Part shown: one piece after another, positions 36,445 to 46,673 of the stretch
Layout: each line of letters begins with the position of its first letter
How positions within the stretch are numbered: the first letter of the stretch is position 1
NCBI GenBank assembly: GCA_019787685.1
Contig: JAHNUO010000003.1
Coordinates: 992,001-1,056,000, forward strand
Direction of reading: 5' to 3'
Length of the DNA stretch: 64,000 bases
Source of the DNA: Chiua virens
Taxonomy: Eukaryota > Basidiomycota > Agaricomycetes > Boletales > Boletaceae
Notes under the pieces: model-generated
What the model was told of the DNA's origin: nothing
The model's input: the letters and a program-made list of their open reading frames with translations, nothing else
Databases searched by the model: none
Made by a program: the position numbers and the translations under genes

Positions 36445-37930
36445 ATGTCTTCCAAGAAACCTCTGGAGGAATGTATTAGGTATGACATACTAGTCCCTCA
36501 CCCACGTAGTCGCTGACTCTTAGGGGCTCACAGACACTTCACGCCCGCATGGCATACAGTCATTATGGGTACAGGTGCAACCTCTGCACTGATACACAAC
36601 TTTCCTTATGGCGACGGGAGCCCTCTCATCCGAATATTCACTCTCATAATCTTCTTCCTGAATCTCGCTCTCTTCATTTCAATCACTGCTGCCACTGCCG
36701 CCAGATATGCTTTATATCCGCAAGTTTGGTCTAGAATGCTGCGTCATCCCGCCCAAAGTTTGTTCTTAGGAGCTATTCCGATGGGTTTTGCTACCCTGAT
36801 TAACGTTGCACTCGTAAGTACCACTAAGTTATCATGATATCTTTGTCAGAGATTCAATTGGCACAGGCTATGAACCAACAAACCGGCATCGGTGGGCTTG
36901 GCCTCCTCTATTTCTTGTGGGGGTGCTGGTGGTTCGACTCGATCGTTTCCTTCTTGTGTGCTTTTGGCATGGTATATACAATGTGCGTCGACGACGTTAC
37001 ACTGTTGTTGCCAGTGGTGATTACTAACAGTGCAACAGGTCGAGCCTTCAAACCCACAGCTTTTCAAAGATGGCAGCGGTATGGCTCTTGCCAGTTGTCA
37101 CTCTTGTTGTCGCGTCGTCTACCGGCGGCTTATTAGCCACAGCACTTCACCCGCAGTCAACCAGCCTCGCCTTCATCACGACGGGTGTCTCACTTACCAT
37201 GGTCGTCATCGGGCTTAGTCTCGCAATAATGATGATCACTGTATATCTTGCTCGTCTAATCGTTTATGGACCACCAGATGCAAACTTAATTCTATCTGCC
37301 TTCGTCGTCCTCGGGCCGTTGGGTCAGGGTGGCTACTCATTGTTGGTCAATGGCTCCAACCTTGCTATGTTATTCCCCACCCACCCTGGGAGTATGTTCC
37401 CAATGTCTTCCATCACAGGACAGCTTTTATTTTCCTTCTGCTTTTGCGGGTCCTTCATACTGTGGTCGATGGGGATATGCTGGATCATCATTGCTGTTTT
37501 CTCCATATTCAGCGTTCTAAAGGAATCGGGTATTCCAGATTTCTCCCTGGCGTATTGGGGTCTTATTTTCCCGAACGGTGTATTTGCCTTGTTGTCCGTC
37601 CAGTTAGCGACTGTGCTGGACAGTGGGTTCTTCCGGGTTTTCGGATCCCTCTGGTCATGTAGGTTCTTTGTGGCCATCTGAGGTGGTGTTCACTCATTAA
37701 ATACTGCATTTTTAGGTGTTGTCTTCCTGTTGTGGTCCACGATAACCATCCGAACCATCCCTGCACTCATTGATCGGTCCATCTTCAATGCACCTTGCCT
37801 AGCAGGTGCCCCCGCAGCTCCTGCCAAGTCGGACCTGGAGGGAAACCCAAGTAGCTGTGGCACGTCCTCTCAAGGGTCCATGCCATGCGCATTGACGGGA
37901 TCCCCAGCCACCACTAGCAAGATCGAGTAG
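36445..37930 (+). CDS. SSU1-type sulfite/anion channel (TDT/SLAC1 family), copy C
   Basis: This is a paralog of the channel at 31177. Five exons (36445-36479, 36534-36813, 36867-36982, 37039-37658, 37716-37930) give 421 residues in clean phase. It starts MSSKKPLEECIRHFTPAWHT, where the first intron splits the Arg codon exactly as in copy A. Helices include ALYPQVWSRMLRHPAQSLFLG, MAAVWLLPVVTLVVASSTGG, VVLGPLGQGGYSLLVNG and YWGLIFPNGVFALLSVQLA. An extra intron at 36814-36866, absent in copy A, separates the third helix region. The C-terminus is Ser/Ala-rich and hydrophilic. Expected function is export of sulfite or a related anion at the plasma membrane. This is inferred from family only; substrate cannot be told from sequence. 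Confidence 0.88.
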
Positions 37931-38225
37931 AATGTTCAAATACTGAAGTATCAGACCGATTGTTCCATATATTTCGGATATACACCTTGTACATATCACA
38001 TATGCTAGATGATATATATGTGTTCCTTTTCTACACCAGCCATATTGACATGAGATAAAAATTACGTTCTTCAAGTTGTGGCAGTACACGTGGTGTTCCA
38101 ACTAGTCTCCTGTGCGTTTCGAGAAGGCACCGCGTACGCATGCTGGTACTCGACCAACATTGCCCTATTCCACATTCGACAACCTCGGTGTAATCCGTGA
38201 CCATCTTACATTTTACCTTCTCAAG

Positions 38226-41200
38226 ATGCCAAGTTCCGCAGGCTACGAGCCACTGCCTCAGCATCTGGAAGAAGACGAAGAAACCGTCAACGAAAACGAT
38301 GATCGCCCAACCAAACCCGCACACGGGAAGGAAATTAAACGTCCGTACAAACCAGGTCACATAGACTTGAGCAAGCTGGACAATGCGTTCAAAAGGTACG
38401 GCAGCTGCCCAGCGCTTTTTGCAAAATTCGAGCTGACCGCGGCTAGGTGGACGGAATCCATTGCGCAAAAGATGAAGCGGAAGAAGAAGGTAGAGGATCA
38501 TTCACGCAAGGAAATCTGGCAGAGTGTGTTTGATCCCTATGTTCCACCCTCCGGAACGAGTGAAGCGACCGTGTCCATGGTAAGCCGCATTATGGCCAGT
38601 ACTCGCGACGCCTGAGCCGCATACATGTTCAGCAGGTTAAAACATTGGACCACAGCCCTCCGGTGACACAAGCATCCTTTGATAGGTAGGTTCTCGTGCA
38701 GCATCGCTCGTCTGACTATCACTTACACTTTGCCAGTATCACACAGTCGGTTCGGAATGCGATTACTGCGGGGATTCACCCGAAGATAATTACTAAAGGC
38801 TCTTCGGGTTCTTACTTTGCTCGTGAAAAAGTGGATGGCAGGGTTCAAACCGTCGCGTCAGTGTTTAACTATCCACCGTGTTCCGAATGTTTCGGGCTGA
38901 GCCCTATGCAGGGTATTAAACCCAAAGACGAAGAGCCCTATGGCCGTCTTAACCCCAAGGCAAGGATTGTGCGATCTATGTGTCAATTAAACTCATGCAA
39001 CAGTGTAGACCACGAAATGGCTCCATCGTCAATTCCGCTGGATTATTCCGTTTGGTCGATCTTGTCTCATACCAAACCTAAGGTGACCCACCGTGTTCGT
39101 GACGACTTGTGCACAATTTAATGCAACGACATGCAGCTATATATCAGAAGCCGCCGCTTCCTTTCTCGACGAACGTCTTTCGCTGAACATCGTTCCACGC
39201 ACCCAACTCGTTTCACTGTCAAGTCAGGTTAGCATAAATTACTTTCGACATGCTCCTCCTGGGATTCACATCCACGTCAGGCGTTTTTCTATGATTGGTT
39301 GGATAGAAACGCAGCAAAGAAGGGGAAACCATTACCAGAGAAAATAGGCAGCATGCAGCTCTTCATGCACGGATACTCTGGTAATGTGTCTCTTATCGTG
39401 AACACTCTTTTCTGGCCTAATTGACTTATCCAGATGCTTCGGACTTCCTTCGCAGACACCCGTGGCCTGGCCGTTCGTTGGCTGATACTTTTGATGATTC
39501 GCCTCACAGGAAAGGGCTGCCGACGAAGAAGTTTTTCTCTACATTGAAGATCATTTGCGGAAAGACCGGCGCAGAGGACTTGGATGAGGAAGACCCAGAG
39601 GAAGAACGTGCTTTATTCGATGTCACGGAGGAAGGCGAGTCCGGCCGCCCGTTCTATTGGTCGAGAACTCTTCAACAGAGTTTCAGGGAAGAGCTTGAAA
39701 AGTAAGTTCTCGCTTGGAGATGAGTAAGATTCCATGTATTCACCGCCTCATCCCCAAAAGACTTGTGATATTAGGTATCTATTCTTGGTTCTCCTGCATG
39801 CGGCTTTTGACTGCTATCTAGATTATCTTATGCTCAATACCGACCGAGGAGCCGACAATTACATGATCAAATATTGCGAAGGTGACCACGAGAAGTCACT
39901 GATAGATGTGGCTCCTCAGCCGTCTAAACGGCCCCAGATGTCGCTAATGAATGAACGTCGACACACTGACGTCTCAGCAGCCTCGCCATCCACGGTGACT
40001 TTTGCGCCGGCTATTCCCCCCTCTCAGGCTTCATCGTCAACCCTTATAAATTCCTATACTCGTCGCCCCCACATCCACATCGCTGCTATTGATAATTCAC
40101 TTTCCTTCCCGCACGAACATCCCCGCGGATGGCGTTCGTATACTTACGGATGGCTTTACCTTCCCGTCAGCGTGATTGGCCCACCATTCAGCGAAAAGAC
40201 ACGGCAACACTTCCTGCCACTTCTGACGAGCAAAACGTGGTGGGAAGAAACGACATTCCAGCTGCGGAAACTATTCGCTGTAGATCCAGATTTCCATCCA
40301 AAGATGTTCAAGGCAAGTATATGCTCAACGACATAGGTTGTTCCTTGCAGACCTGAGAATTATATTACCAGAGACAACTGGCCGTCATCAAAGGACAAGC
40401 TTACAACATCATCGAATCATTGAAGCACGCAGTGAGTTTCCCATTTCGTACTACCAAGAAATTTGTTGACTGAAAGCCCTAGGATGAAGGTTGGTGATGT
40501 TCAAGCACAGTTACTCAACTAACCTTGCTTCAGGCCCTCTTGAGTTAACTCGGCGGACAAAAGCACTTGTCTGGGATGACGAGATTGAGATTATGGAAGA
40601 AATCCCGCGCCCTGCAGATGTAGAACCTCTTGCCTCTCCTCGACCCTCGATCAGTTCTGTGCCTCTCCCGCCTCGCACCCGCAATCGTAGCCATTCAAGC
40701 GAATTTCCTCCTCCCTTGCGCCGGCGGTCGTCGGAGGCGAACAGACCGGTCCCATTTTCCGCTAAATTCCAGAAAGTACATCCTGGCACTACCGGGGTTA
40801 CCGTACTTGAGCACCTCGAGAGACTGGATGCAGTCGAAGCCAGTTTACAAAGGCTTGGCGTGGACGAACCCCTTATCGAGGAGGAAGATGAGGAAGTAGA
40901 TGTGGGCGAGTGCTCCACGTCGCGCGACGCGTCGTTGCTTATACACACGGAAGACGATGGCGCTGCCATTCGGGACTTGTCTGCATCAGTACCACAGCTT
41001 CCAAGTCCTGCCAGTAATGGGTTGACTGGCGACGAATCGCTTGCAAGCTCTGTGACAGAGGAAGACTTGACGGCCATGTCTAAATCGATGTCGCACGTCG
41101 AACCTCCGATACCACGACACACTAGATGGAACAGTCACGCCACGCATTCCAGACAATCACTTGAAAACACACTTGAATGGATGACCGCAGACGAGGCCGA

Positions 41201-41326
41201 GCAGCGAAAGCGCACAGTTATTGTAGAGGTGAGCCCATTCATGCTACGTATATCTACAGATGATGAAATACCGTTCCGCAGAGACTCGAAATGGTTCATG
41301 CAAAGCCGTTGTTGAGCTGCTGGTAG
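38226..41326 (+). CDS. LSB6: Phosphatidylinositol 4-kinase type II
   Basis: This lipid kinase makes PI4P on Golgi, endosome and vacuole membranes. Fourteen exons (38226-38579, 38636-38685, 38737-38860, 38912-38959, 39009-39082, 39137-39227, 39281-39380, 39434-39701, 39761-39774, 39822-40312, 40372-40431, 40483-40489, 40534-41228, 41282-41326) give 806 residues. Family motifs in order are ITKGSSGSYFAREKVDG (nucleotide loop), IKPKDEEPYGRLNPK, LSEAAASFLDERLSLNIVP, FMHGYSDASDFLRRHPWPG, NTDRG (catalytic loop) and AIDNSLSFPHEHP (metal-binding Asp). The C-terminal ERLEMV..CW ending is also typical. Two introns are GC-AG (38960, 40313). Exons of 14 and 7 bases are needed to read LVILDYLMLNTDRG and HADEGPLELT. 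About 230 residues before the C-terminus are acidic and Ser-rich. No CCPCC palmitoylation motif is visible. The gene is intact. Confidence 0.93.
39761..39774 (+). other. LSB6: 14-base microexon of PI4K type II
   Basis: The exon acttgtgatattag is flanked by AAAAG and GTATCT. Including it restores the invariant run EKLVILDYL before the catalytic NTDRG loop; reading through instead gives unrelated residues. Confidence 0.8.
40483..40489 (+). other. LSB6: 7-base microexon of PI4K type II
   Basis: GATGAAG lies between CCCTAG and GTTGGT. It supplies Asp-Glu and the first base of Gly in the conserved run HADEGPLELTRR. Confidence 0.8.
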
Positions 41327-41654
41327 CATTTCGTGACATCTTTAACTAGCTAGATTGACTTGAGGGATACATAGAGTACATGACAGTTTTAGCGAGTAAT
41401 ATTAATCTTATTCACGAACTTGTTTCTTGGTCGCCAGAAACGTTGGTCCAGGCCTGCAGGGCCGTGGGACAATGATTGCGCTCGGACACAGCACAGTGAC
41501 ATAGGCTATGATGTCCTCCTTATTCATCGACGTCGACGTTGCAACGGCTCGCCTTAGTATTCGTCATTATGCATCCCACTGTTGTCAGTGTACATACCCC
41601 AACTTCATCCTTCGCCATCGTGCATTCTTGTCAGTAGGTGGCTCATTCGAAGCA
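41327..41654. other. Intergenic, no gene seen
   Basis: This gap between PI4K and the next gene may hold unplaced 5' exons of the latter. Confidence 0.4.
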
Positions 41655-42713
41655 ATGTCAACCTCTCAGTTCTTAGCGTCTAGTAAAGGACGAGTCGATG
41701 CAGCAGCTCTGCGACAAGTTGACTCGAAAATGCCGTACAGAGTTTAACGGCCAACGGATCCAATCAGGATGGATCAAATACGTTTGGAATGATTCAGTGT
41801 GGAATCTCGACGATGGTAACTTCTCCCGGTCTCTTTTCGGGGTTTATCTTACTCGTCCCGATCCTGTTTTGGACTGCTCTAGACAGCGACTACACGATTT
41901 TTGTTTGGCGTCAAGGTCAAGATTCGCCTTCGAGTTCGACCCAGACAACGTCAGCCGTGTCGGCGACATTGCACGTGCACGATCCTGCAGGTCGGCTGTC
42001 CTGAGCCACCCGCCTACCAAAATCCGTCGTTTTATCTGTACCAACAACGTCGTGTGGCGTCGCCCCGATCCCCCACACGAAGGAGTGGGAGTGTAAGAAG
42101 AAAGAGCTTGACGCACAGCGTGGCCATAGGAGAGTCTAACGCGGCAAAGCACAGAAAGGAGTTTGAAAAGTTTCATAGCGAAAATGGTGTGAGGACCGTC
42201 CTGGGTACCATTGGTCCTGTCGAGAATGGTCAGTCTGAGTTATTCGGCACTGGCCAATTCCCTGGCGAGACTGACTCCCGCGCAGTACGAATGCTCCTCA
42301 AAAGTGGATATCGCCATGTGTACATGTCACGCAAGTTTGCTTTGAGACACGGATTCATACCCGCCGACGCTGTGCCCGGGCTGTATGGCTACGGCGGGCT
42401 GGTCAATCTCGGGAAGTGGCCCGTCACACTGGTGCCAACCGCTTCGTCCGCCTCGCACGGATTACATGCCAGCATGTCTACCAATGGCAAATCACAGCCC
42501 CCACCGAAACCGAAGAGCGTTTCTATCGCCGTCTATCTTTCCGAGGAACCTCACTTTGATGTTGTCCTTGGACGGTCCTTTTTTGAGCGCCGACAGATAC
42601 GGATGTCGTCTATTGATCCAACTGAGGTTGTCTGCATGGATACGGGAGAGAAGATCGAGTGTGAGCTGGTGGTACTCAAGGACGGTAGGGGAGACATTGT
42701 TACGGTAACATGA
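41655..42713 (+). CDS. Conserved fungal protein with retropepsin-like C-terminal region
   Basis: The C-terminal 200 residues form one open exon (about 42000-42713): GTIGPVENVR-like GTIGPVENGQ, then VRMLLKSGYRHVYMSRKFALRHGFIP, GLYGYGGLVNLGKWP and FDVVLGRSFFERRQIR..DPTEVVCMDTGEKIECELVVLKDGRG. The DVVLGRSF motif resembles the last strand of retropepsin-like folds. I recall the block as conserved in fungi but without a name. Upstream exons encode FNGQRIQSGWIKYVWNDSVWNLDD (about 41740-41815) and, after an intron ending near 41880, DSDYTIFVW. This is a small beta-rich N-terminal domain. The ATG at 41655 starts an open frame, but its join to the next exon is not resolved. No catalytic DTG pair is seen, apart from the MDTGEK stretch, whose position does not suit an active site. 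Confidence 0.65.
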
Positions 42714-43052
42714 TCACTCGGATTTTTGTTGCTTCACCTTGGTCTTGTTCAAGTTGTTTCCTTGTCTTTCAGTTCAGTTGGCACTCTTATCTGTACTAGT
42801 TCACTGTTACGCGATATAAATTGCGTTGTATAACGGGTATTCGCGCTGTCGAACGTTGACGGAACATGAAATCTACCGTGAGCTTATGCTTGACAGAAAG
42901 CTGTCAATGCGCAGCTTCGGTGATTGCTCCTTGCAAATCACATGCGGCCCCGGTAGGCGAGTAATCTCACTTATCCTTTCGGTATGATAATACCAGCTCA
43001 CTTTGGTTCAAGTTCAATATGATGTACAACGATCGCGTAACGAAGCATTCTA
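42714..43052. other. Convergent intergenic gap
   Basis: This gap lies between the forward retropepsin-like gene and the reverse-strand I9 inhibitor; nothing else was seen. Confidence 0.5.
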
Positions 43053-43456
43053 TTACTGCTGCTGGATTCTGACCGTACTGTCGGGCTCTGGGCAAGGTAA
43101 TGTTAGCACAATTCGACCAAGTATAGAAGGTGCTCGCACCCAAGATAACGATACCGCTGTCTTTCAAATTTCCGGTCTTCATCGTTTGAAGAAGGGTGGG
43201 GGGGATGACGGCGGTGAAGCCCTAGTAAACCTTGGGTGAGGATGGAGAGAAGAAAGGAGGACTGGGCAATATACCAGAAGGACAGCTCCAAGATCGTGGA
43301 CGATGGTGCCTCCTGTCGCGATGACTTCCTTCTTGTGCTTCTCGTAAGACGCCTGATCGTTAAACATGACTGTGAACCCTATCCCAGACCCATCAGTCAA
43401 CAACCTATCGAAACTATGACACTCTGATATGACAATGTGGACGTACTCTCGGACAT
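43053..43456 (-). CDS. Peptidase inhibitor I9 (POIA1-like, subtilisin propeptide fold)
   Basis: This is a stand-alone inhibitor of subtilisin-type proteases, like Pleurotus POIA1 and yeast PBI2 (a cytosolic/vacuolar proteinase B inhibitor). Four exons (43456-43447, 43378-43284, 43221-43140, 43087-43053) give 73 residues, the family length. It starts MSERFTVMFNDQAS, continues EKHKKEVIATGGTIVHDLG and GFTAVIPPTLLQTM, and ends in VILEPDSTVRIQQQ. This is the classic I9 order, with a beta strand, helix, beta hairpin, and the EPD tail that enters the protease active site. There is no signal peptide. The first coding exon is only 10 bases, and its donor GTACGT was chosen because the joined frame gives the family start. 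A TATA-like TTTAAATA lies about 65 bases upstream. Confidence 0.88.
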
Positions 43457-44040
43457 GGCTGCTAAGCGATCGATGCTACAGAGGTAGATGGAAAGAGAGG
43501 GTATCAGAGAGGGTACAGGATATTTAAAGGATGATCGATGGCTAGTAATGGAGAGCTGCGCCTTTGACAAGCTGGACCGAGTCCGAATGGAGCTGACTCG
43601 GTCGGAGTGACCGCAGCAGTTCCGGCCCTCACTGAGTCACTCTACTTGACCGGTAGATCTAATTGGAACTCAGTCAACCGGACCATACATCACATCATCG
43701 TCAGCTCGACCGCAATCATCGCTATCTGGCTGCAAAGTTGTTATCATGAAGTATGACACGTTTCCAGTTTCCAAACAGACTGCAGGAGGATCATTTAACA
43801 ACACTGCGCATTGTTTGGGCACGAGGTTTAAACGTTTGAATATCACAGTACATCGAGCTGCCAGTGTAAACACGATGAGGCTAATCTATGAATGTTTGGA
43901 CGAGGTATATACATACGTATACGCAATCATGCACGATTGCGCCGTCGTAGCCAGGTGGGTTGGAGGTGTTTTGGATTCCGCGGGAGTCCTATTCCACAGG
44001 GAGTGACTCCGAGTGAGGGTCCATTGATACCTGGACGAGA
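43457..44040. other. Intergenic with perfect inverted repeat
   Basis: No gene was recognised. It contains the inverted repeat at 43575-43603 and should hold the I9 promoter. Confidence 0.45.
43575..43603. repeat. Perfect 9-bp inverted repeat
   Basis: GACCGAGTC (43575-43583) and GACTCGGTC (43595-43603) are exact complements with an 11-base spacer. The site is 120 bases upstream of the I9 inhibitor start and could be a palindromic transcription-factor site. Confidence 0.6.
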
Positions 44041-44906
44041 AACAGTTTGTCCGATCTCCGAAGGAACGATTGGCGTGAAGCAAAAAGGCGGCGCGCAGCT
44101 CGCTCTCGTGCCCAACCTTGCACCTCTCGGCGTAGCACCCTTTCTTTTGTCCCGGATTCTGTCGTCGCGGCAACCGGGGCAGACGGCGGCGTTGGTGGCC
44201 TTGGAACTAGAGATACCATCGACTTTGGTCATCAGTTATCTGGCTTACAAATCAATACATGGCTGAAGAAGACGGTGCTGTGGTGCCGGAGTCCGTGTCG
44301 ATAGTGTCTATGGCAGCTTCCACAACAGAGACCACCGACGAAACCGAAGATCAGAGGGCGCTCCGTGCAATTCTCGCCGGCGAAGACGTATCTGCGCCTG
44401 CCGTCGACGCACTTCCGGTCTCTGAATCAGATGCTCTCAAGCGAGACGTCCAGGAGCTTTCACGTTGCTGCGGCGGACGACTATGAACGTATCCCATTTC
44501 GGCCTTTGGGGCTGCATGCTACGCGGCATGGGCTGGACCGACGGGCTGTCGCCTCAAAGACGAACGACAAGAGAAAGAATGGCTTGACGGAACTACACCT
44601 GTCACGGGTAGGTATCCGTGCACAAGAGCGAGAACCTGAGGAGGATGAAAGCGCGTTACGTCTGTCACCAGAAAGGAAGGTGGGTCAAGCAGATCAGACA
44701 TGACGTCGAGAAGAAGCTCGTATTCTTTGTCACGAATAAATTGTAATGCACAGCGAGAAAGAAGCGGGCATGATGACCGCGAGAGGAAGAGTCATAGGGA
44801 TAAAGAGCGGGATTGGGAGGAAAAAGATTGCTCTCGAAATGACAGGGATTCCCAGCGGGACAGAGAAAGGGATGGACGGGGAAGGTACCTTCGAGACACA
44901 GGATGA
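44041..44906 (+). pseudogene. SPP2: SPP2/GPKOW-like splicing factor, frame broken
   Basis: SPP2 (G-patch protein; GPKOW or MOS2 in other eukaryotes) activates the helicase Prp2 in the spliceosome. The family landmarks are present in order but in different frames. NDWREAKRRRA..TGADGGVGGLGTRD and then SGLQI lie at 44060-44250; EDQRALRAILAGEDV and SESDALKRDVQEL at 44355-44460; DDYERIP at about 44476; SAFGAA at about 44500; and LRGMGWTDG at about 44520-44545. The frame changes at least four times within 250 bases, by one base each. No GT..AG introns explain these without deleting conserved residues. An Arg/Asp-rich tail (RDRERDGRGRY, about 44860-44890) is also typical of SPP2. It is either a decayed copy or a good gene with base-level errors in the assembly. 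Confidence 0.55.
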
Positions 44907-45311
44907 CGATCACAGTTTGCATAAGTTCTCTACATGTCGTGATGATGAAGTATAGACACCCAATAATCATGTTTCACACACATGAGCCACTGACGAGGAC
45001 GAGGACGATATATGTAAGTAGTACCGAGGGCCGAACACCCCCCCCCAAATGAAGCGAGGACATCCCTAGGTATCAGCTACTCCAATCAGGGGAACATCCT
45101 TCTTAGCTGTGAAGGCTATCAACGCTTAATTTGATCAGGAGATGAACATACCCACTGCCTCCCGCCTCCTGACCATCAACGGCAAAGCTTGCTCTAAGAA
45201 CGATGCCGATAAGTTCTCAAACACCGAATCACCCACCTATATCCGTCTTGCTATTCATACCCACGCCCTCATGCGCCCTCATCGCAGGTGGCAAAGTCGG
45301 TGTCAGTCCAC
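44907..45311. other. Intergenic, no gene seen
   Basis: It contains a run of nine or ten C residues at about 45040-45049. Short ORFs only. Confidence 0.45.
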
Positions 45312-45837
45312 TCATGCACATAAACGCAAATGCGCGCGACTGAATTGACAGTCACCGCCCGCACAGATCACCATCGACGTGCGACTGATAAAGGCCACGA
45401 TGTGGGCAAATTCTGCGAGTGTGAGCCTGGTCGCAGAAGGATCGTCACTGATGACGAGCGTCCGCTCGACCTCGAGGTGATGCGCGAGCAGCAGTCGACT
45501 GATCCTCGGGGACGACACAAATGCGATCGTGGACGTCAGGATGGAACAGCGATCCGCCCTTCGACAATCCCTCTTCGATAGGGGTCACAGAGTGATATGC
45601 GCCGCCGGTCGAAAGAACGCGTTCGACGAGGTAAACGTCATCCGAAAGACCAGGAGTAGACACCAACGTCACCATCAGAAATGTATGAAGGTGGTCTTGA
45701 TCGACGGGGTCGTCCCAAGCGTCTCGGCCTGTAGCGAGCGCGGTGCACAAGTCGACTTTTCGGACGAGTCGCGTGGGATCGGCGGCTGCCAGATAATGCC
45801 ATGTTTCAGCGGCATAACTGTCTACGATGACAGACAT
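45312..45837 (-). CDS. Unidentified protein, probably frameshifted
   Basis: I do not recognise this protein. The ATG at 45837 opens MSVIVDSYAAETWHYLAAAD and runs 95 residues to GGSLFHPD near 45550. The frame then continues sensibly only after a one-base shift, as FVSSPRISRLLLAHHLEVERT, LVISDD and LAEFAHIVAFISRTSMVICAGG, ending at 45312. The residues on both sides look like one globular domain with amphipathic helices. A TATAAAA element sits about 135 bases upstream of the ATG, which supports a real promoter. It may extend into further exons beyond 45312 that I could not place. The one-base shift fits the pattern seen in neighbouring genes. Confidence 0.45.
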
Positions 45838-45968
45838 CGGCTCGGATTTGTGATGGGAGAAGCGAGAGGAGATAGATTTGAGGGTGGGCCAGGGCGAGGA
45901 TGAGGGCGGCGGGTGATGGGGCAGCTGGGAGGGTGAAGGAAAGGATCAGCCTTAGAGGAGGGCTAGCC

Positions 45969-45978
45969 TTTTATAAAA
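45969..45978 (-). promoter_or_regulatory. TATA-box candidate
   Basis: The bases here read TATAAAA on both strands (within CTTTTATAAAA). The site lies about 135 bases upstream of the reverse-strand ATG at 45837. Confidence 0.4.
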
Positions 45979-46673
45979 TTTCGAGGAAGCTCCTCTGGAA
46001 AGCGCTCCTTCGTGCTGCAATTCATCCCGACTCGGTGATCAGTGAATGAATTGCGGGAAAAGCCCCTCCAGCAAGGGATGACGTCAGACGTCAGTAATAC
46101 AAAACCTCGTCACATCGCCGACGTCCGACTCCGAAACGCCGCCGTTCGACGTTGAACGTTGAGTACTGGATTGTGGGTATTGAAAGCGACGATCTCAGTC
46201 TGGAATGATTCCGGCGCCGGTCTGATAATCGTTGTTAGGAATTGCCGATGCTCTAGGTATTGGCCAGCCAGTCGTTCCTGTTGATCATGTTCACGCTGTG
46301 CATTCGCTGGTTGACACTGACACAAGAATATTTGCTAGAACAGATGAATCGCATTACCAAGTTCGGGTAACAAGAGTGGAAGATGAATGCTTCACACCCT
46401 GGGACTGAAGGAAATGGATTGAATAGAACTGGTATGACCAGAAGTAACAAGTCACCGGATTATGTACTTCGGGTCTACGCCCAGCGTTAAAAGTCAAGTC
46501 AAAGTCTCATCAAGCACGAATCGAACAGTTGCACAACGTCAGACCTCCTTCCCCACCCGACAACCTCGCCTTGTTGCGTACGAACCTCGCCTATGCAGGA
46601 GGAGCTCCTCCACGAGATTCTTGCTGACCTGAGCCTGCGTCATTTATTTCAGTCATGCCCTTGACCTTCGTGA
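45979..46673. other. Intergenic, no gene seen
   Basis: This gap lies between the unidentified reverse-strand gene and the 3' end of the RGG protein. Nothing else was recognised. Confidence 0.45.

Noticed and set aside
44236..44276. A 41-base GT..AG intron that would remove one SPP2 frame break
   Set aside because: It fits in phase but would delete the conserved SGLQ stretch, and the other three breaks remain unexplained.
43053..46673. Secondary-metabolite or defence cluster around the I9 inhibitor
   Set aside because: No synthase, toxin or transporter lies next to it, and neighbours are housekeeping genes.
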